Positions 14,454 through 20,900 of a DNA stretch of 20,900 nt are shown piece after piece. The stretch comes from an uncultured Acetatifactor sp. (GTDB lineage: Bacteria; Bacillota; Clostridia; Lachnospirales; Lachnospiraceae), in NCBI GenBank assembly GCA_910584435.1, contig CAJUAP010000053.1, positions 1-20,900 of the forward strand. The letters run 5' to 3'. The stretch's first letter is position 1; each line of letters begins with the position of its first letter. The notes beneath the pieces were generated by a model that was not told where the DNA came from, searched no databases, and saw nothing but the letters and a program-made list of their open reading frames with translations. The position numbers were made by a program, and so were the translations under genes.

Positions 14454-15320
14454 TTACTGCACGTTCTGTTTCATATCCGTTATGACCAGCACCTCACCTA
14501 AATGTTCAAAATCAACTGCCGGAATTACCAGCCCTGATTTTGTCAGATTATTCGCATCTCTGTCAATGGCATAGACATAACCGATCAATATATTGGGAAG
14601 ATATTTATCGCTGATATCGGAGGTGACAATCTTATCTCCCTCTGCCACTCTGTTCTGGCTGTCCACCAATTGGCTGAAGGAAATACATCCTTCCGACATC
14701 TGCTTTAAATCCCCCGACACAATCATATTATCCTTTGTGGAAAGCGTCATTCCGCTCACTTTACTTTCATCGGAGATAATGGAAGTCACCCGGGACCAGT
14801 TGGGACCTATAGCGGTAATGCGTCCCACCAGACCGCCCCCTGCAATGACATTCATATCAATAGCAAAGCCATCCTCTTCCCCTTTATCTATGATAAAGGA
14901 AGAATACCAGTTCCCGGATTCCCTGCCGATCACCCTGGCGCCGACTTTGTTATATTCCCCATATTGGCCATCCAGCAGATACAGCTCCCGCAGGGTATTC
15001 AGTTCATATTTATCCTGCAGCAGCAGGGTATTTTCTTCTGTCAGGGCAGCAATTTCTTCTTTTAATCTGACATTTTCCTCCAGCAGCGATCTGATCTGTA
15101 CCAGCTCTTCGGAACGGCTCACCAGCCATTGACCAACTTTTCCTATTCCCTGCTGGAACGGTACTATCACATATCCCACAGCTGTATTTAACGGTTTATT
15201 GAATACATCCGTTCCAAAAGTAAGCACCATCAGAGCAGTGCACACTACTGTTAAAATAAAGAGGAGATATTTACTAGGCAGCGTAAACCTCTCCCCTTTC
15301 CTTTTTATTACTGGGCTCAT
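14454..15320 (-). CDS. mreC: Rod shape-determining protein MreC
   Basis: Membrane-anchored scaffold that activates PBP2/RodA during elongation. The 288 residues have a basic N-terminus, one membrane helix (about 17-35), a coiled coil (about 70-110, ELVQIRSLLEENVRLKEEI and on), and the beta-rich MreC domain, with ARVIGRESGNWYSSFIIDKG, GLVGRI and SKVSGM. ATG 15320 overlaps the mreB stop by four bases (ATGA), with AAGGG eight bases upstream, which indicates translational coupling. Confidence 0.95.
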   Translation of the reverse strand: MSPVIKRKGERFTLPSKYLLFILTVVCTALMVLTFGTDVFNKPLNTAVGYVIVPFQQGIGKVGQWLVSRSEELVQIRSLLEENVRLKEEIAALTEENTLLLQDKYELNTLRELYLLDGQYGEYNKVGARVIGRESGNWYSSFIIDKGEEDGFAIDMNVIAGGGLVGRITAIGPNWSRVTSIISDESKVSGMTLSTKDNMIVSGDLKQMSEGCISFSQLVDSQNRVAEGDKIVTSDISDKYLPNILIGYVYAIDRDANNLTKSGLVIPAVDFEHLGEVLVITDMKQNVQ

Positions 15321-16327
15321 TTACTCATCCCTTCAATTGCATATGCTACAGATTTGTAATTGTCGTCCTTGATAATTTTAGCAAGCCCTGTTACCACACT
15401 TGCAATGGGGTTGTCGGATACATTCACTTTCAATCCGGTACCGGCAGCCAGACGTTCTCCCAAATGGCTTATCTGGGAAGCGCCTCCTGTGAGGTAAACG
15501 CCATGCCGGTAGATATCCGCAGCCAGTTCGGGCGGCGTCCGTTCCAGGATTACCTTGACATTATCCACAATGGTATTAAAATGTTCTTCCAGACATTCAT
15601 TCACCAGCTTGGTTGGAATCTCCCGTTCCACCGGAAGCCCTGTGACAATATCTCTGCCGTAAACAATGGCGCCTCTGCCGGCTTCCTCCAATTCTTTCAG
15701 GGAAATTTTCACCGTTTCGGAGGTCTTACCGCCGATGATCAGGCTGAATTCCTTTCTGACAGCAGTGCGGATTGCCTCATCGAATTTTAATCCGCCCGTT
15801 TTAATCAGCCGGCTGAGTACGATACCTCCCAGAGACAGAATGGATATTTCCGTTGTCTCATATCCTACATTGACTACCAGTACACCTTGTGCGTTTTTTA
15901 CATCAATGTCCATCCCAAGGCCGTCTGCCACTGCTTTTTCCACAACCATGATCTTCTTTGCCTTTACATTGGCATCCTTCACCAGATCATAAAATGCCCT
16001 CTTTTCCACCTCGGTGACATCCGTAGGAACTGCAATATAGAATTCAGCCGGTCTTGTATTTCCTTTCTGCAGATCAGTGATAAAATATCGAATTAAAGTT
16101 TCCATATTTTTAATGTCTGCAATCACACCGCTTGACAATGGATAAGAAATATGAATATTGCTGGGTGCTTTCTCATACATTTCATAAGCAGAGTTCCCAT
16201 AAGCGAACAGAACTTTTTTGTTTTCAATGGCGATCATATTCTTCTCTACCATAATATGATCGTCACCCTTACTGTAAATCTTAATGTTGTTAGTACCTAA
16301 ATCGATACCGAATGCGTTGTTTGCCAA
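15317..16327 (-). CDS. mreB: Divergent MreB-like actin homologue
   Basis: Bacterial actin that guides the elongation machinery along the membrane. The 336 residues match the family, and it is followed by mreC and mreD. The phosphate-1 motif FGIDLGTNNIKIY is normal. The phosphate-2 motif is not: where MreB usually has DIGGGTTE, this protein reads NVGYETTE (153-160). The usual IEEPMAAAIG is VVEKAVADGLG. Later blocks such as SLGGIV, ERTPPELAADIYRHGVYLTGG are well kept. The start is TTG with AAAGGGG eight bases ahead. It may bind or hydrolyse nucleotide differently from classical MreB. It might not be the only MreB in the genome. Family membership is secure, activity is not. Confidence 0.9.
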   Translation of the reverse strand: MANNAFGIDLGTNNIKIYSKGDDHIMVEKNMIAIENKKVLFAYGNSAYEMYEKAPSNIHISYPLSSGVIADIKNMETLIRYFITDLQKGNTRPAEFYIAVPTDVTEVEKRAFYDLVKDANVKAKKIMVVEKAVADGLGMDIDVKNAQGVLVVNVGYETTEISILSLGGIVLSRLIKTGGLKFDEAIRTAVRKEFSLIIGGKTSETVKISLKELEEAGRGAIVYGRDIVTGLPVEREIPTKLVNECLEEHFNTIVDNVKVILERTPPELAADIYRHGVYLTGGASQISHLGERLAAGTGLKVNVSDNPIASVVTGLAKIIKDDNYKSVAYAIEGMSK

Positions 16328-16357
16328 AATGACAGCCCCTTTCTAATTGTATAAATG

Positions 16358-17074
16358 CTATGATATAAACCATGACGCCTCTCTGAAGCTGACATAGCGC
16401 CGGTCTCCAATGATAATATGATCCAACAGCGGAATGCCCATCTGCTCACCGGATTCTCGTACATGTTCCGTAAGTTCCTTATCCGATTTGCTGGGTGTAG
16501 GATCACCGCTTGGGTGGTTATGCACTAAAATAATGGTGACAGCTCGATGTTCTAATGCAGTCAGAAATATTTCTCTGGGAGAAATCAAAGACATGGTCAC
16601 ACTGCCTTCGGACATCTTCTTTTCACAGATTACCTGGCCTTTTGCGTCCAGACATACCAACACCACACATTCTGTCTCACGGTGCCGCAATTGTTCCATA
16701 AAGTAGGCCGCTACCTGGCCGGAACTTAAAAAGCTCATACCTTCTTTGGCTTTTGCACAGCTCATCCGCATGGAAAGCTCTGTCAGGCACTTCAGCTTTA
16801 CTGCTTTCACTTCACCGATTCCATGGATGCTTTCAAGCTCTTCCAATGTCACATCGTATAATCCCAGCAATCCTTCTTTGGGATATTTTGCGAGGCTTAA
16901 CACCTGTTCCGCCAGCTGCAGCGCACTCTTCTCCTGCGTTCCTGTGCGGATAATGATTGCCAGCAGTTCCGCCTCTGTAAGATGCTCCGGCCCAAATCTT
17001 ATAAATCGTTCATAAGGAAGCTCCTGTGTCATTTTTTCTGCTTTTGTAATTGCTGCTGTCCGATGATTCTTCAT
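16358..17074 (-). CDS. radC: RadC-family JAMM/MPN-domain protein
   Basis: Protein of the UPF0758/RadC family. Despite the name, a role in DNA repair is not established. The 238 residues start with a helix-hairpin-helix region (GPEHLTEAELLAIIIRTGT, then IHGIGEVKAVKL). They end in a JAMM metalloprotease-like domain, whose metal motif HNHPSGDPTPSKSD is complete. GGAG four bases before ATG 17074 sets the start; the frame is open upstream to 17116 without support. It lies 30 bases before mreB and 69 after the DUF4321 gene. The radC-mreBCD pairing is common in Bacillota. Confidence 0.94.
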   Translation of the reverse strand: MKNHRTAAITKAEKMTQELPYERFIRFGPEHLTEAELLAIIIRTGTQEKSALQLAEQVLSLAKYPKEGLLGLYDVTLEELESIHGIGEVKAVKLKCLTELSMRMSCAKAKEGMSFLSSGQVAAYFMEQLRHRETECVVLVCLDAKGQVICEKKMSEGSVTMSLISPREIFLTALEHRAVTIILVHNHPSGDPTPSKSDKELTEHVRESGEQMGIPLLDHIIIGDRRYVSFREASWFIS

Positions 17075-17143
17075 GCGTCTCCTTTTCCAACCTTCTCCGA
17101 CGCACAGCTTGTCCATGATATTGTCAGGCCGCCCAAGCCTGTC

Positions 17144-17383
17144 TTATCTGATAAACCGGTATACTGCCAATGCAATGACCACGCCTGCCACACTGGCGAT
17201 TGTAATATGGATCGTCAGGCCGAACGTCAGGGCAATAAATCCCAAGTCAAGTACCACCGGTGAAACCAGCCCGAAGGTTGCCCCATAATCTAAAAATGTA
17301 CCTGCAAAGTAGGTGCCGATAAATCTGCCGATAACAAATCCAATCAATACTACCAACAACAGTACCCAGTTTACCTTTTTCAA
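17144..17383 (-). CDS. DUF4321 small membrane protein
   Basis: 79 residues with two hydrophobic helices: VLLLVVLIGFVIGRFIG near the start and IHITIASVAGVVIALAVYRFI at the end. A loop (LDYGATFGLVSPVVLDLGFIALTFGL) between them matches my recollection of DUF4321 proteins, which occur beside radC and mre genes in Clostridia. Function unknown. The start is TTG 17383 with GAGG eight bases upstream. It is the first gene after the candidate promoter at 17436-17464 and may head the shape-and-division transcript. Confidence 0.85.
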   Translation of the reverse strand: MKKVNWVLLLVVLIGFVIGRFIGTYFAGTFLDYGATFGLVSPVVLDLGFIALTFGLTIHITIASVAGVVIALAVYRFIR

Positions 17384-17435
17384 ACCCTTGTCCTCTTTCG
17401 TTTAGAATCCTGGTTATATTCTTACAGACCTTTAT

Positions 17436-17464
17436 ATAGTACCACAAAATGTAAAAACTGTACA
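17436..17464 (-). promoter_or_regulatory. Candidate promoter for the DUF4321-radC-mre block
   Basis: On the minus strand TGTACA (17459-17464), 17 bases, then TACTAT (17436-17441). Each box matches the sigma-A consensus at four of six positions. It lies in the 112-base, A+T-rich gap between ynbB and the DUF4321 gene, the only sizeable gap before the mre genes. A TATAAA overlapping just downstream is badly spaced. Confidence 0.35.
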
Positions 17465-17495
17465 CTAAAATCATAGAATTTATTTTGCGCATTTT

Positions 17496-18854
17496 CTACA
17501 GATTGCTACATTTCAATTGCTTTTTCTCCACCAGCCCCTTGTCCACCAAAAACTGCAGCGTTTTCAGAATACCTGCTTTCGCGTGCTGCCAGGTAAGCCC
17601 TCCCTGAAAATATACCGCATATGGCGGTCTGATGGGAGCGTCCGCGGACAATTCAATGGAGGAACCGGAAACAAAAGCACCGGCTGCCATAATGACCTGT
17701 GAATCATATCCCGGCATATCCGCTGCCTGGGGCACGACATGACTGTCCACCGGTGCGGCTGCCTGAATGCCCTGGCAGAAAGCTATGACGCTTTCCGGCT
17801 GATGGAAGGTAATTGCCTGAATGATATCATGTCTGCTCTCACTTCCTGTTGGGATTACATCAAATCCCAGCCTTTCATATAAATTGGCCGCGAAGACTGC
17901 ACCCTTTAAAGCGGAAGCTGTGACCACAGGCGCCAAAAACAACCCCTGATAGAAATCCTTCAGTATGCCTAAGGATGCGCCGACTTCTTTCCCAAGGCCC
18001 GGCGAAGTCAATCTGTAAGCAGCATTTTCCACACAGTCCGTTCTTCCTGCAATATATCCCCCTATGGGAGCCAGACCTCCGCCGGGATTCTTAATCAGGG
18101 AACCCACAACCATATCGGCTCCCACATCGCCGGGTTCCATGATTTCTACAAATTCCCCATAACAGTTATCCACCATGCAGATGACTTCCGGTTTTCTCTC
18201 TTTGATGAAGGCAATCAATGCTCCAATCTGCGCAACGGACAGTGTGGGACGCGTCTGATACCCTTTGGAGCGTTGAATGGTCACAAGCCTGGTTCGATCA
18301 TTTAATGCCTTTTCAATTCCTTCATAATCAAAACTGCCGTCTGTAAGTAAATCCACCTGTCTGTAAGTAATGCCATATTCTGCAAGGGAACCTTTGGAGG
18401 GACGGATGCCAATGACTTCTTCCAGCGTGTCATAAGGTTTTCCCACCGGAGAGAGCACTTCATCACCGGGCCGCAGATTGCTCATCAGCGCCAGCGCCAG
18501 GGCATGGGTTCCGCAGGTAATCTGAGGCCGCACCAGGGCATCCTCTGTATGGAATACTTTTGCATATACCTTTTCCAGAGTGTCCCGTCCCAGATCATCA
18601 TATCCATATCCCGTGGTTCCCAGAAGACATGCCTCGCTAACCTGGCACTCCTGCATGGCTTTGATTACTTTCAATTGATTGTATTCGGCAATTTCATCAA
18701 TCTGCCGGAACCTTTCTTCCAAATCTCCCAGAACCTTTGCCCCATAATTATAAACGTTCCTGTCAATTCCCATACTTGCGTACATATCCAAAATGCTTTC
18801 GGATGATATAGCGCTGTCTGTGGAATGTGTTGTTTGTATCATGATTTCTGTCAT
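17496..18854 (-). CDS. ynbB: PLP-dependent methionine gamma-lyase/aluminium-resistance family protein
   Basis: Fold-type I PLP enzyme of the Met_gamma_lyase family, often labelled aluminium resistance protein and called YnbB in Bacillus. The 452 residues include GTTGYGYDDLGRD (79-91), the cofactor-site sequence PQITCGTHALALAL, VDNCYGEF with Asp230, and the Schiff-base lysine Lys255 in GSLIKNPGGGLAP. It is probably a C-S lyase acting on sulfur amino acids, but the substrate is not proven for the family. It follows miaA by 47 bases, as in many Bacillota. Start ATG 18854 has only a weak GGCGG ahead; a strong AAGGAGG lies further off behind a palindrome. A second ATG four codons on is possible. 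Confidence 0.9.
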   Translation of the reverse strand: MTEIMIQTTHSTDSAISSESILDMYASMGIDRNVYNYGAKVLGDLEERFRQIDEIAEYNQLKVIKAMQECQVSEACLLGTTGYGYDDLGRDTLEKVYAKVFHTEDALVRPQITCGTHALALALMSNLRPGDEVLSPVGKPYDTLEEVIGIRPSKGSLAEYGITYRQVDLLTDGSFDYEGIEKALNDRTRLVTIQRSKGYQTRPTLSVAQIGALIAFIKERKPEVICMVDNCYGEFVEIMEPGDVGADMVVGSLIKNPGGGLAPIGGYIAGRTDCVENAAYRLTSPGLGKEVGASLGILKDFYQGLFLAPVVTASALKGAVFAANLYERLGFDVIPTGSESRHDIIQAITFHQPESVIAFCQGIQAAAPVDSHVVPQAADMPGYDSQVIMAAGAFVSGSSIELSADAPIRPPYAVYFQGGLTWQHAKAGILKTLQFLVDKGLVEKKQLKCSNL

Positions 18855-18869
18855 GTTATGTTTTCCGCC

Positions 18870-18890
18870 CTGCCCGGGCAGCCTCCTTTA
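18870..18890 (-). promoter_or_regulatory. Perfect palindrome beside a distant Shine-Dalgarno sequence, ynbB leader
   Basis: The 12-base palindrome CTGCCCGGGCAG (18870-18881) directly follows GGAGG (18882-18886) on the minus strand. GGAGG is 27 bases from the ynbB ATG, too far for normal use. If the palindrome folds back it would shorten the distance. A structure-dependent ribosome site, a transcription-factor site or chance are all possible. Confidence 0.3.
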
Positions 18891-18901
18891 TCGAAATTAG
18901 T

Positions 18902-19888
18902 TTATTGGGTGTTCTGGTTGATAACCTCCAGCATATACTGCAATATTCTGTCCTCGTCATATTCAAACTTATCCTTATCCACCCATATGACATTCTGTTC
19001 CCTGCGAAACCATGTCAGCTGCCTTTTTGCAAAATGTCTCGTATTGCGCTTTAACAGTTCCACTGCCTGTTCAAGTGTGGATTCTCCATTCAGATAAGAC
19101 AGTATTTCCTTGTATCCCAGCCCCTGCATGGATACCAATTCCTTATGGCATCCCAATGCGGCAAGTGCTTCTACTTCCGCCACCAGTCCATCTCGCATCA
19201 TTTCATCCACGCGCAGGTCGATATTATGATACAGATGTGTTCTCTCATCATTTAAAACAAAATACCATGAGTAATAGTCCGATGATTTTTCACGCTCTCT
19301 TTCATTATGACGCGATATGGGTTCCCCTGTCAAATGAAAATATTCCAAAGCGCGGATTGTTCGCTTGATATTGTTGGCATGGATATTCCGGGCTGATACG
19401 GGATCTGCTTTTTCCAGCATCTCGTGCAGATATGCAGCTCCTTTTTGTGATGCAACCGCTTCCAGATACGCCCGATATTCCATATTGCTCTCATTTTCCG
19501 TGAACTCAACATTCCGAAGCAATGCCTGGATATAGAAGCCTGTTCCGCCGGTAACGATAGGAATATGTCCTCTTTCATAAATTCCAGGCAGACATTGTCC
19601 ACACATGTCTTTAAACACAGCCACATTAAAGGATTCCCATGGTTCTAAAATATCAATCATATGATGGGTGATTCCCTGCATTTCTTCCTGTGTGATTTTC
19701 GCTGTACCAATGTCCATATGCCGATAGACCTGCATGGAATCAGCAGAAACGATTTCACCTCCCACCGCTTTGGCCAGAGAAATGGAGAGCTTTGTTTTGC
19801 CCACTGCTGTAGGACCCGTAAGTACAATCAAGGGACGTTCCCTTTTGCCGTTTTCTTTTTTTTCAGTTTCTTTTTTGCCAGTTTCCAT
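18902..19888 (-). CDS. miaA: tRNA dimethylallyltransferase
   Basis: Transfers the dimethylallyl group of DMAPP to A37 of tRNAs that read codons starting with U. The 328 residues have the P-loop GPTAVGKT (25-32), SADSMQVYRHMDIGTAK, HHMIDILEPWESFNVAVF, GGTGFYIQALL and the C-terminal FAKRQLTWFRRE. All expected blocks are present. A hydrophilic Lys/Glu-rich stretch of about 18 residues precedes the P-loop. AGGTG five bases before ATG 19888 fits the start. The 128-base gap from mutL holds a 6-bp inverted repeat (acctgg at 19921-19926, ccaggt at 19936-19941) without a T-run. The mutL-miaA order is widespread. Confidence 0.96.
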   Translation of the reverse strand: METGKKETEKKENGKRERPLIVLTGPTAVGKTKLSISLAKAVGGEIVSADSMQVYRHMDIGTAKITQEEMQGITHHMIDILEPWESFNVAVFKDMCGQCLPGIYERGHIPIVTGGTGFYIQALLRNVEFTENESNMEYRAYLEAVASQKGAAYLHEMLEKADPVSARNIHANNIKRTIRALEYFHLTGEPISRHNEREREKSSDYYSWYFVLNDERTHLYHNIDLRVDEMMRDGLVAEVEALAALGCHKELVSMQGLGYKEILSYLNGESTLEQAVELLKRNTRHFAKRQLTWFRREQNVIWVDKDKFEYDEDRILQYMLEVINQNTQ

Positions 19889-20016
19889 TATGTCACCTGC
19901 AGTTTTCCTTTACGCTTATTACCTGGAACAATTTGCCAGGTGCCGCGCCCGGCTGCAAATCTAACCGGTGCGCAGTATCTATTGGCGAATGCCGCAATGG
20001 CCGATTCCCCGGAGAC

Positions 20017-20900
20017 TTAATTGACAATTCGTTTGAATTTTCTGTCCAGTTCCGTTTTAGTCATGGCAATAATAGTGGGTCTGCCGTGAGGACAGTGATA
20101 TGGATTATCCAGGGTGAGCAGCTCATCAATCAAAGCCTCTGCTTCTGCGAAGCTAAGTCTGTTATTTCCTTTGACAGCAGCCTTGCAGGACATGGAAGCA
20201 ATTTTCTCTTCTATGACACGCAGGTTTCCGGCCTCTGTACTTTTGAATGTATTTCCGTTTGCCAGGCCCTCCAATACTTCCAGGAACATTTCCTGCTCAT
20301 TACAGCCATACAAATCCACAGGTACGCTGCGCAAAGCGTATTCACATCCGCCGAAATCTTCAATTTCAAATCCCATCGATGCGAACACTTCCCTGTGCTC
20401 CTTTAATACGATTTCTTCCTGGCCTGACAGACTGACAATCACCGGAGGGAGCAAATTCTGCGCTGCAATATTTTTCTCATGATATTGCTTCATTAATCTC
20501 TCATAATTGACTTTTTCATGGGCGGCATGCTGGTCGATTATGAGCAGTTTATCCTCAAATTCGATCAGCCAGTAGGTCTGAAACACCTGGCCGATGATAT
20601 GGAATTTATGTCTGCTGTCCATTGTCAATATCTTATCTTCAAAAAAGTCCATCTGCTCTCCGGCCGAGATTTGACGTGAATCCGTATTTTGTTTTATCCG
20701 ATCAGAATGTTCCGTCAGTTCATCCGAAGGCATTTCTGCCAGCTCATCCGATGGCTTTTCTGACAGCTCTGAAGTCTCTACAAAGAAGTCATCTTCCTTC
20801 TGTATTTCTTCTGTGGAGAAAGCGCTGACGGACATGCTCTGCATCGGCTCTCCGCACACAGCTTTTTCTGTGGAAGAAGCGCTGACGGACATGCTCTGCG
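20017..20900 (-). CDS. mutL: DNA mismatch repair protein MutL, C-terminal part (5' end outside window)
   Basis: About 293 C-terminal residues are visible; the N-terminal ATPase domain lies right of the window. The C-terminal domain is of the endonuclease type: DQHAAHEKVNYE fits the metal-binding DQHA(X)2E(X)4E motif, SCKAAVKG the second motif, CPHGRPT the third, and FKRI the end motif. It therefore probably nicks DNA itself, as in bacteria without MutH. The first 70 or so visible residues form an acidic, Ser-rich linker made of short in-frame repeats. The stop is at 20017, and miaA follows. Confidence 0.95.
   Translation of the reverse strand, partial: QSMSVSASSTEKAVCGEPMQSMSVSAFSTEEIQKEDDFFVETSELSEKPSDELAEMPSDELTEHSDRIKQNTDSRQISAGEQMDFFEDKILTMDSRHKFHIIGQVFQTYWLIEFEDKLLIIDQHAAHEKVNYERLMKQYHEKNIAAQNLLPPVIVSLSGQEEIVLKEHREVFASMGFEIEDFGGCEYALRSVPVDLYGCNEQEMFLEVLEGLANGNTFKSTEAGNLRVIEEKIASMSCKAAVKGNNRLSFAEAEALIDELLTLDNPYHCPHGRPTIIAMTKTELDRKFKRIVN
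20716..20900. repeat. In-frame tandem repeats in the MutL linker
   Basis: A 57-bp unit recurs at 20811 and 20868 (32 bases compared, two differences) and runs to the window edge. Translated, it repeats a 19-residue segment beginning QSMSVSA. Further toward the 3' end of the gene, two 24-bp units (20716 and 20740) encode EKPSDELA and EMPSDELT. Both periods are multiples of three, so the frame is kept. Confidence 0.85.

Noticed and set aside
14593..15132. Plus-strand frame of 179 codons opposite mreC
   Set aside because: Low-complexity Ser/Pro-rich product antisense to mreC; a shadow frame.
19889..20016. Short gene or RNA in the mutL-miaA gap
   Set aside because: Only one 6-bp inverted repeat and no reading frame with a ribosome site; treated as an ordinary spacer.

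Overview
The window reads as part of a chromosome from a low-to-moderate-GC Bacillota, most likely a member of the Clostridia close to Lachnospiraceae. The reasons are the gene order (mutL-miaA-ynbB, then DUF4321-radC-mreBCD-mrdA-minCDE-rodA-mgsA), the SepF/YggS/HlyD-like group, the strong AGGAGG-type ribosome binding sites, and protein variants I associate with that family, such as a large PBP2 and a divergent MreB. No species can be named from the sequence alone. All 21 protein genes that I accept lie on the minus strand, so transcription runs from right to left. No tRNA, rRNA, CRISPR array, transposase or prophage gene was seen, and apart from the left end no gene-free stretch exceeds 300 bases.

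Layout in transcription order. (1) 20900-17496: the C-terminal half of MutL (mismatch repair endonuclease), MiaA (tRNA dimethylallyltransferase) and a PLP-dependent methionine gamma-lyase/aluminium-resistance family protein. (2) A candidate promoter at 17436-17464 starts an envelope and division block: DUF4321 membrane protein, RadC, MreB, MreC, MreD, PBP2, MinC, MinD, MinE and RodA. The block combines the rod-shape machinery (MreBCD, PBP2, RodA) with the Min system that places the division site. It is followed by methylglyoxal synthase and a lipoprotein-type D-alanyl-D-alanine carboxypeptidase. (3) A good promoter at 6230-6258 precedes a small P-loop protein. Then come a candidate intrinsic terminator, an HlyD-like membrane protein, YggS, SepF, AroB, LspA and RluD. 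This resembles the ylm/sepF division cluster of other Bacillota, but aroB sits where ylmG/ylmH/divIVA are often found. (4) 1-350 is gene-poor. It has two stem-loops behind rluD and then a tandem array of a 72-bp unit that runs off the left edge.

The features that ordinary annotation does not explain are these. The 72-bp repeat carries, on the minus strand, an extended -10 box, a Shine-Dalgarno site, a nine-codon reading frame and a hairpin in every unit. A compact multi-stem palindromic element lies between mreC and mreD. MreB has a disrupted phosphate-2 motif. Methylglyoxal synthase has Glu in place of the catalytic Asp. PBP2 has an insertion of roughly 240 residues ahead of its transpeptidase core. 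The MutL linker contains tandem in-frame repeats. Six genes appear to start with TTG. I did not find a clearly new multi-gene system; the repeat array and the mreC-mreD element are the best candidates for something undescribed.
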